A model generated the notes under the pieces. It was not told the DNA's origin, ran no database searches, and saw nothing but the letters and a program-made list of their open reading frames with translations. From Streptomyces sp. NBC_00234 (GTDB lineage Bacteria; Actinomycetota; Actinomycetes; Streptomycetales; Streptomycetaceae), in the NCBI RefSeq assembly GCF_036195325.1, contig NZ_CP108101.1, positions 5,704,001 to 5,768,000 on the forward strand: DNA of 64,000 nucleotides. The letters run 5' to 3'. The stretch's first letter is position 1. The number at the start of each line of letters is the position of its first letter. The translations under genes and the position numbers were made by a program. Positions 58,491 through 64,000 of the stretch are shown here, piece after piece.

Positions 58491-59861
58491 ATGCGGAAGA
58501 GGCTGTTCGCCCCCCTCTGGGCCTGCCTGCTGCTGATCCTCTCGGCGGCCGTGCTGGCGATGTCCCCCGCTGCGCCGTCCGCCCCCGCCACGATCGACGA
58601 TGCCGCGCAGGCCCTCCGCCAGGGCCCGGTCTACGTCGACCCGGCCGCGGCCGGCCAGCTCTCCGCGTCCCAGGCGGACGCTCTGGAGAAGAAGATCAAG
58701 GACGCCGACAAACCGGTGTTCGTGGCGGTCCTGCCGCAGTCCTCGGAGTACCCCGAAGAGGGCCTCCTCGCCAACCTCCGCAACGACACCGGGATCACGG
58801 GCGTCTACGGGGTCCGCCTCGGCGACGCCTTCGACGCCGGCGCGGACCGGAGCGTGATGCCCGTACGGGCCGTCGACAACCTGGTCGCCTCCGTGACGGC
58901 GCAGGACGGTGGCGGCGACGTGGCGTCGCAGCTCAACGCCTTCGTCGACCAGGCCGTCGAACAGGCCCGCGGCACCGCCCCCGCCTCCTGGTCCGGCGAC
59001 GGAGCGGGCGAGACCGGCGCGGGTACCTCCGCGGTCGGCCTGATCACCCTCGGCGCGGTGGCCGTGGCCGGCGGCGCCGGTGCCTACGCGATCGTCCGCC
59101 GCAACCGCCGCCGCAGGGAGGACGAGGAGAAGGCCGCGCTCGACAAGCTCCGGGTCGTCGTCGACGAGGACATCACCGCGTACGGCGAAACCCTGGAACG
59201 GCTCGACTTCCATCCCGCGGAACCGGGCGCCGACGACACGATGCGCACCGACTACGAGCGCGCACTCGACTCGTACGAGAGCGCCAAGACGAAGATGGAG
59301 CGGGCCCGGCACCCCTCCGAGGTGCGCGGAGTCACCCAGGCACTGGAGGACGGCCGCTACTCCCTCGCCGTCCTGGAGGCCCGCAGGACGGGCGCGGAAC
59401 TCCCCGCCCGCCGCCCGCCCTGCTTCTTCGACCCCCGCCACGGCCCCTCGGTCGCCGACGTCCGCTGGACACCGTCCGGCGGAGCGGCCCGCGAGGTCCC
59501 GGTCTGCGGCGCCGACGAGGTCCGGCTGCGCGAGGGCGAGGACCCGATGAGCCGCACCGTCGACGTCGGCGACGGCCGTCGCCGCCCCTACTGGGAGGCG
59601 GGACCGGCCTACGGCCCCTGGGCGGGCGGTTACTTCGGCGGCGGTCTGCTGCCGGGCCTGCTGGTCGGCACGATGCTCGGCTCGATGCTGTCGTCCCCCG
59701 CGTACGCCTCCGAGTACGGCGGCGGTGACTTCGGCTCGGGTTCCGGCGGCGACTGGAGCGGCGGAGACGTCTCCGGCTCCGACTTCAGCTCCTCCGACTT
59801 CGGCGGCTTCGGTGACGGAGGAGGCTTCGGGGGCGGCGGATTCGACGGGGGCGGGTTCTAG
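58491..59861 (+). CDS. TPM-like membrane protein with glycine-rich tail
   Basis: A 456-residue protein with a signal or anchor helix (7-26), an extracellular TPM-like domain (about 35-165), a membrane helix (about 180-203), a charged cytoplasmic helical part with RRNRRRREDEEKAALDKLRV, a Cys-containing segment, and a C-terminal Gly/Ser/Asp-rich low-complexity tail (about 405-456). The order recalls YgcG-type proteins. Function is not known. The ATG has CGGAGT close upstream; the long open frame before it lies within the GH3 gene and hairpin. Confidence 0.75.
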   Translation: MRKRLFAPLWACLLLILSAAVLAMSPAAPSAPATIDDAAQALRQGPVYVDPAAAGQLSASQADALEKKIKDADKPVFVAVLPQSSEYPEEGLLANLRNDTGITGVYGVRLGDAFDAGADRSVMPVRAVDNLVASVTAQDGGGDVASQLNAFVDQAVEQARGTAPASWSGDGAGETGAGTSAVGLITLGAVAVAGGAGAYAIVRRNRRRREDEEKAALDKLRVVVDEDITAYGETLERLDFHPAEPGADDTMRTDYERALDSYESAKTKMERARHPSEVRGVTQALEDGRYSLAVLEARRTGAELPARRPPCFFDPRHGPSVADVRWTPSGGAAREVPVCGADEVRLREGEDPMSRTVDVGDGRRRPYWEAGPAYGPWAGGYFGGGLLPGLLVGTMLGSMLSSPAYASEYGGGDFGSGSGGDWSGGDVSGSDFSSSDFGGFGDGGGFGGGGFDGGGF

Positions 59862-59917
59862 CAGGTCCGCGCTGCCGCGCCATTCGAGAAGGTGCGATCC
59901 ATGCTAAACCTGAGCTT

Positions 59918-62695
59918 ATGTGGGGTTTCGGTCACATCCGGGCGTGGTTCCGTCGCCCCGGCCGACGGCCGCAGCGGCAAGGTGGCACGGGCCATGCCGG
60001 ACGGGCGCAGGGCAAGGGCGGGGCGGACCGGCCGGTGGCCGGGGGCGCCCGCTCGCTCTTCAACGTGCGTACGGTGGCCGGTCAGGTCTTCTGCCTCATG
60101 CTGGGACTCGTGGTGCTGCTCGTCTCCGTCACGGCCGTCGCCCTCGTGGTCCAGGGTCGGCGCGACACCATGCAGGAGGCCAGGCTCCGCACCATGGGCG
60201 TCGCCCAGACCTTCGCCCACGCGCCCGGCACCGTGGCGGCGATCGACGGCCCGAACCCCACGGCCGTGCTCCAGCCACTCACCGAACAGGTCCGCGAGAA
60301 GGCCGAAGTGGACTACGTGGTCGTCTCCGACGACCAGGGGATCCGGCTCGCGCACCCCGATCCGGAACTGATCGGGAAGCGCGTCATCGGCCCGTACCAA
60401 GAGGCCCTGGAGGGTGAGGCGTTCACGGAGACCTTCACAGGTTCCCGGGGGCGTGCGGTCAATTCCGTCGTGCCCGTGGCCCGGCCGGACGGTTCGGTCG
60501 CCGGCCTGGTGTCGGTGGGCATCACCGTGGAGTCGGTGGAGAGCGTCGCGGACCGCAGCATCCCGTTCAGTCTCGGCGTGGCGGGCGTCGCACTCGTCCT
60601 CGCCGCGGGCGGCGCCGCGCTGGTCAGCAGGCGCCTGGGTCGCCAGACGCGCGGTCTCGGGCCGGACGGAATGACGCGGATGTACGAGCACCACGACGCG
60701 GTGCTGCACGCCGTCCGCGAAGGAGTGCTCATCATCGGGGCCGACGGCCGGCTGCTGCTGGCCAACGACGAGGCCCGCCGCCTGCTGGACCTGCCCGCGG
60801 ACGCGGAGGGCCGGGCCGTGACCGACCTGGGCCTCGACGAGGGCACCGCCGCCCTCCTGGCTTCCGGCCGGAGCGCCACGGACGAGGTCCGGCGCGCCGG
60901 GAACCGGCTGCTGGCCGTCAACCTCCGCCCCACCGACCCGCACGGAGGCCCTCCCAGCGTCGTCGCCACGCTGCGGGACACCACCGAACTGCGCGCCGTC
61001 ACCGGCACGGCGGAGGCGGTACGGGAGCGTCTGCTGCTCCTGTACGAGGCGGGGGAGCGGATCGGTACCACCCTCGACGTCACCAGGACGGCCGAGGAGC
61101 TGACGGAGGTGGCGACCCCGGGATTCGCCGACTTCGCGTCGGTCGACCTCGCCGACGCGGTCCTGCTCGGCGAGGAGCCGCCCGCGCCGACCGGAGACGT
61201 ACTGGAGATGCGGCGCACCGCGATCTCGGGCGCCGACCCCGACCACCCGCTCTATCCGCTCGGCCGGGTGGTGGGCTTCGTGCCGTCCAGCGCCGCCACG
61301 GTCGGCACGAGCACGGGCCACACCTGGCTGGAAGCCGATCTGGCGGTGGCGGAGCGCTGGCGGGTGCGGGACCCCGAGCGTGGGAGGCAGGTCCTGGAGT
61401 ACGGGATCCACTCCCTCATCTCCGTACCGCTGCACGCCCGCGGCGTCATCCTCGGCATGGTCAACTTCTGGCGCGCCACGAACCCGGAGCCCTTCGACGA
61501 GGAAGACCTCTCCTTCGCCGAGGAACTGGTGGCACGGGCCGCTGTCAGCATCGACAACGCCCGCCGCTACACCCGCGAGCACGAGATGGCCGTCACCCTC
61601 CAGCGCAGCCTGCTGCCGCGGGGTGTGCCCGAACAGAACGCCCTCGACGTCGCCTACCGCTATCTGCCGGCCCAGGCCGGAGTGGGCGGTGACTGGTTCG
61701 ACGTGATCCCGCTGTCCGGCGCCCGGGTCGCCCTGGTCGTCGGCGACGTCGTCGGTCACGGGCTGCACGCGGCGGCCACGATGGGGCGGCTGCGCACCAC
61801 GGTGCACAACTTCTCCACGCTGGACCTCCCGCCCGACGAACTCCTCGGCCACCTCGACGAGCTCGTTGCCCGGATGGACCAGGACGGGACGGACGCCGGC
61901 TCCGACGCGGGGATCGCCGGGGCCACCTGCCTGTACGCGATCTACGACGGCGTGTCCGGGCACTGCTCCATGGCCCGCGCCGGCCACCCCGGACCCGCGC
62001 TCGTGCTGCCCGACGGGACCGTGGAGTTCCCGGAGACCCCCGCGGGCCCGCCGCTCGGCATCGGAGGGATGCCGTTCGAGACCGCCGAGTTCACCGTGCC
62101 CGAGGGCAGCCGCCTGGTCCTCTACACCGATGGTCTCGTGGAACGCCGAGACCGGGACTTCGACATCGGTCTCGACGTCCTGCGCAGCGCTCTCGCGCAC
62201 CCGGACCGGACGCCGGAGGAGACCTGCGACGACGTGATCGACGCCCTGCTGACCAGCCACCCCACCGACGACGTGGCCCTCCTGGTGGCCCGCACCCTCC
62301 GGCTCGACCCCGGCCAGGTCGCCGAGTGGGAGGTGGAACCCGAGCCCTCGGCGGTCGCCGGAGTCCGCAAGGGGGTGGCCCGCTGGCTCGGCGAGCGGGG
62401 CCTGGACGAGGAGGCGTTCGTCACCGAGCTCATCCTGAGCGAGCTGGTCACCAACGCCATCCGCTACGGCTCGGGGCCGATCGTGGTGCGGCTGCTGTGC
62501 GACCGCAACCTGGTCTGCGAGGTCTCCGACACCAGCAGTACGTCCCCGCACCTGCGCTACGCGGCGACGACCGACGAGGGTGGCCGCGGCCTGTTCCTCG
62601 TCGCCCAGTTCGCCGAGCGCTGGGGCACCCGCTACACGCCCACGGGCAAGGTCATCTGGTCGGAGCAGCCGATCGAGCCGCCGGAAGACGACTAG
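59918..62695 (+). CDS. membrane sensor phosphatase: Cache-PAS-GAF-SpoIIE-HATPase
   Basis: A 925-residue signalling protein. A basic N-terminal tail is followed by a membrane helix (about 53-78), an extracellular Cache/CitA-like sensor (about 80-205, with GIRLAHPDPELIGKRV), a second helix (about 213-235), a PAS domain (about 255-355), a GAF domain (about 370-555), a PP2C/SpoIIE phosphatase (about 575-775, GGDWFDVIPL, GDVVGHGLHAAA, ARAGHPGPAL, TDGLVERRD) and a C-terminal RsbW-like ATPase (about 800-920, LSELVTNAIRYG and GGRGLFLV). Such proteins control anti-sigma/antagonist pairs; no anti-sigma partner gene adjoins it. The start ATG has weak ribosome-binding support. Confidence 0.88.
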   Translation: MWGFGHIRAWFRRPGRRPQRQGGTGHAGRAQGKGGADRPVAGGARSLFNVRTVAGQVFCLMLGLVVLLVSVTAVALVVQGRRDTMQEARLRTMGVAQTFAHAPGTVAAIDGPNPTAVLQPLTEQVREKAEVDYVVVSDDQGIRLAHPDPELIGKRVIGPYQEALEGEAFTETFTGSRGRAVNSVVPVARPDGSVAGLVSVGITVESVESVADRSIPFSLGVAGVALVLAAGGAALVSRRLGRQTRGLGPDGMTRMYEHHDAVLHAVREGVLIIGADGRLLLANDEARRLLDLPADAEGRAVTDLGLDEGTAALLASGRSATDEVRRAGNRLLAVNLRPTDPHGGPPSVVATLRDTTELRAVTGTAEAVRERLLLLYEAGERIGTTLDVTRTAEELTEVATPGFADFASVDLADAVLLGEEPPAPTGDVLEMRRTAISGADPDHPLYPLGRVVGFVPSSAATVGTSTGHTWLEADLAVAERWRVRDPERGRQVLEYGIHSLISVPLHARGVILGMVNFWRATNPEPFDEEDLSFAEELVARAAVSIDNARRYTREHEMAVTLQRSLLPRGVPEQNALDVAYRYLPAQAGVGGDWFDVIPLSGARVALVVGDVVGHGLHAAATMGRLRTTVHNFSTLDLPPDELLGHLDELVARMDQDGTDAGSDAGIAGATCLYAIYDGVSGHCSMARAGHPGPALVLPDGTVEFPETPAGPPLGIGGMPFETAEFTVPEGSRLVLYTDGLVERRDRDFDIGLDVLRSALAHPDRTPEETCDDVIDALLTSHPTDDVALLVARTLRLDPGQVAEWEVEPEPSAVAGVRKGVARWLGERGLDEEAFVTELILSELVTNAIRYGSGPIVVRLLCDRNLVCEVSDTSSTSPHLRYAATTDEGGRGLFLVAQFAERWGTRYTPTGKVIWSEQPIEPPEDD

Positions 62696-62787
62696 TTTCG
62701 GCCAATAGCATTTGCTGTTACGGCAATCAAACTTGTCGATATCGCCACTCTCCCCGCACCATCTCCGTCACAAGGAGGTGGTACGCG

Positions 62788-63753
62788 ATGGACAACGACA
62801 TTCAGCGGTACGACGTGGTGGTGTTGGGCGGCGGAGCGGCCGGTCTGAGCGGCGCGACGACACTGTCACGGGCAGGGCGCTCGGTGCTGGTCATCGACGC
62901 GGGCAAGCCGCGCAACGCGCCCGCTTCGCACGTGCACAACTACCTGGGCCGTGAGGGCACCGCCCCCTCGGAGCTCCTGGCCCTGGGGCGCGAGGAGGCG
63001 TCCGGGTACGGCGCAGAGATCGCCGAGGGCACCGTGGTGTCCGCCGAGAAGCTCCCCGACGGCGAGGGCTTCCGCGTCGTACGGGAGGACGGGACCGCTG
63101 TCGAGGCGCGCCGGCTGCTGGTGACCACCGGTCTGACCGACGAGCTGCCCCCGGTGCCCGGTCTGGCCGAGCGGTGGGGCCGCGAGGTGCTGCACTGCCC
63201 GTACTGCCACGGCTGGGAGGTGCGGGACCGTCCGGTCGGCATCCTCTCCGTGGGTCCGCTCGCCGTGCACCAGGCGTTGATGTGGCGCCAGTGGACCGCG
63301 GACCTGACGCTCTTCCGCCACACCGGCCCGGAGCCGACCGACGAGGAGTACGAGCAGCTGGCCGCCCGGGGGATCGCCGTCGTGGACGGGGAGGTCACCG
63401 GACTCGAAGTGACCGGCGACCGGCTCGCCGGGGTGCGTCTCACCGGCGGGCGGGTCATCCCGCGCGAGGCCGTGGTGACCCAGCCGCGATTCACCGCCCG
63501 GTCGGCCGTCCTCGCGAGCCTGGGGGTCGAGGCGACGGCGCAGGAGATGGGCGGGCACGTGATCGGCACGTACGTCGCCGCCGATCCGGCCGGAGCCACG
63601 GCGGTCCCCGGGGTCTGGGTGGCCGGCAACGTCGCCAGTCTGACCGAGCAGGTCATCGGCGCCGCCAACGCGGGACTGAAGGCCGCGGCGGCGATCAACG
63701 GCGACCTGATCGCCGAGGACACCCGCAGGGCGGTGGCCGTGTACCGGCGGTGA
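62788..63753 (+). CDS. thioredoxin-reductase-like FAD/NAD(P) oxidoreductase
   Basis: A 321-residue two-domain flavoprotein. The FAD motif GGGAAGLSGA is at residues 14-23, the redox-active CPYCHG at about 137-142, and the C-terminal GVWVAGNVASLTEQVIGAANAG binds FAD. The second dinucleotide motif is weak (GILSVGPLAVHQA replaces GxGxxA/G), so NADPH use is uncertain. It resembles actinobacterial low-length TrxB-like and gliotoxin-reductase-like enzymes. AAGGAGG precedes the ATG. The 92-base gap upstream is AT-rich, with a TTGC ... GCAA inverted repeat. Confidence 0.88.
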   Translation: MDNDIQRYDVVVLGGGAAGLSGATTLSRAGRSVLVIDAGKPRNAPASHVHNYLGREGTAPSELLALGREEASGYGAEIAEGTVVSAEKLPDGEGFRVVREDGTAVEARRLLVTTGLTDELPPVPGLAERWGREVLHCPYCHGWEVRDRPVGILSVGPLAVHQALMWRQWTADLTLFRHTGPEPTDEEYEQLAARGIAVVDGEVTGLEVTGDRLAGVRLTGGRVIPREAVVTQPRFTARSAVLASLGVEATAQEMGGHVIGTYVAADPAGATAVPGVWVAGNVASLTEQVIGAANAGLKAAAAINGDLIAEDTRRAVAVYRR

Positions 63754-63773
63754 GCAGGGCTGCCCGGAACGCC

Positions 63774-63820
63774 GAGCGCCCGCCTTCCTCCCCGTCGGGG
63801 GAGTGAAGGCGGGCGCGCTC
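63774..63820. terminator. bidirectional hairpin between convergent genes
   Basis: A stem of about 20 bases (GAGCGCCCGCCTTC pairing with GAAGGCGGGCGCGCTC, plus TCCCC/GGGGA) lies between the flavoprotein gene and the convergent YceI gene. Confidence 0.88.
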
Positions 63821-63845
63821 GGTCCGTGCGGGTGTCTCGGGAGGA

Positions 63846-64000
63846 TCAGACCTGGGCGGCGGCCTTGATCGCGGAGATGTCGAAGTTCAGCTTGACCTTG
63901 TCGCTGACCATCACGCCGCCGGTCTCCAGCGCCGCGTTCCAGGTCAGGCCCCAGTCGGAGCGCAGGATGTCCGCGCTGCCCTCGAAGCCGACGCGCTCGT
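63846..64000 (-). CDS. YceI-family protein, C-terminal part (cut by window edge)
   Basis: The last 51 codons of a minus-strand gene entering from the right edge. They read ERVGFEGSADILRSDWGLTW and end KLNFDISAIKAAAQV, with the LTWNAALETGGVMVSDKVKL segment that marks the final strands of the YceI lipocalin-like fold. Family members bind polyisoprenoids or related lipids. The N-terminus is outside the window. Confidence 0.88.
   Translation of the reverse strand, partial: ERVGFEGSADILRSDWGLTWNAALETGGVMVSDKVKLNFDISAIKAAAQV

Noticed and set aside
1..64000. tRNA, rRNA, CRISPR arrays, IS elements or prophage genes
   Set aside because: No T-loop-like GGTTCGAATCC sequences, no regular spaced repeats, and no transposase, integrase or phage proteins were recognised by eye; a dedicated scan would be needed to exclude small RNAs.

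Overview
This window is a piece of the core chromosome of a Streptomyces species. The evidence is the very high G+C, the strong third-position GC bias of the real genes, frequent GTG/TTG starts, leaderless start regions, and families typical of the genus: a large LuxR (LAL) regulator, paired cyclic-di-GMP proteins, a SpoIIE-type phosphatase, secreted hydrolases and a fused urease gamma/beta subunit. From memory, the gene order resembles the ligA - gatCAB - ilvBNC - serA - leuB - ilvE - cimA region of Streptomyces coelicolor. That comparison is recollection, not a search.

Layout. 1-5.3 kb: 5' end of an alpha/beta hydrolase, a DUF427 protein, a LOG-family protein, an SDR, a MetE C-terminal-like protein and NAD-dependent DNA ligase (ligA). 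5.6-11.5 kb: an RmdB-like GGDEF-EAL protein and the Glu/Asp-tRNA amidotransferase operon gatC-gatA-small membrane protein-gatB. 11.5-24.9 kb: a MITE-like inverted-repeat element, a Tat-exported phospholipase C, an MMPL transporter, an acetyltransferase, small proteins, a LAL regulator, a PQQ-type sugar dehydrogenase lipoprotein, an aldo/keto reductase and a 2-hydroxyacid dehydrogenase. 25-33.6 kb: CdgF-like GGDEF/degenerate-EAL protein, then ilvB (with leader peptide and attenuator)-ilvN-ilvC, then serA. 33.8-39.1 kb: an Imm52-like pair, then a PucR regulator divergent from proline dehydrogenase and P5C dehydrogenase. 39.3-45.8 kb: a secreted S1 protease, an AAC(2')-like acetyltransferase, a divergent NAD-epimerase/MmyB-type regulator pair, a 42-residue protein with a structured leader, leuB and ilvE. 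46-50.2 kb: an unusual operon of fused UreAB, a UreC with a changed active-site flap, agmatine deiminase and a TetR regulator, preceded by two matching operators. 50.2-52.1 kb: cimA behind an isoleucine-rich leader peptide and attenuator. 52.1-58.4 kb: a GH30 enzyme, a LacI regulator and a GH3 enzyme. 58.5-64 kb: a TPM-like membrane protein, a SpoIIE/HATPase signalling protein, a thioredoxin-reductase-like flavoprotein and the 3' end of a YceI protein.

How the genes work together. The branched-chain amino acid genes (ilvBNC, leuB, ilvE, cimA) cover most of the Val/Leu/Ile pathway. Two of the transcription units carry short leader peptides with rare branched-chain codons followed by U-tract terminators, so amino acid supply is probably sensed by ribosome-mediated attenuation. 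Proline catabolism, agmatine/urea-type nitrogen release and beta-glucan breakdown each sit beside a dedicated regulator with recognisable palindromic operators.

The strongest candidate for something new is the urease-like operon at 46-50 kb. All nickel ligands of UreC are present, but the catalytic flap Cys-His is gone, no ureDEFG accessory genes are nearby, and the next gene is agmatine deiminase, whose product N-carbamoylputrescine is a substituted urea. The cimA attenuator and the dispersed inverted-repeat element are further points of interest. No tRNA, rRNA, CRISPR array, insertion sequence, prophage or integration site was recognised.
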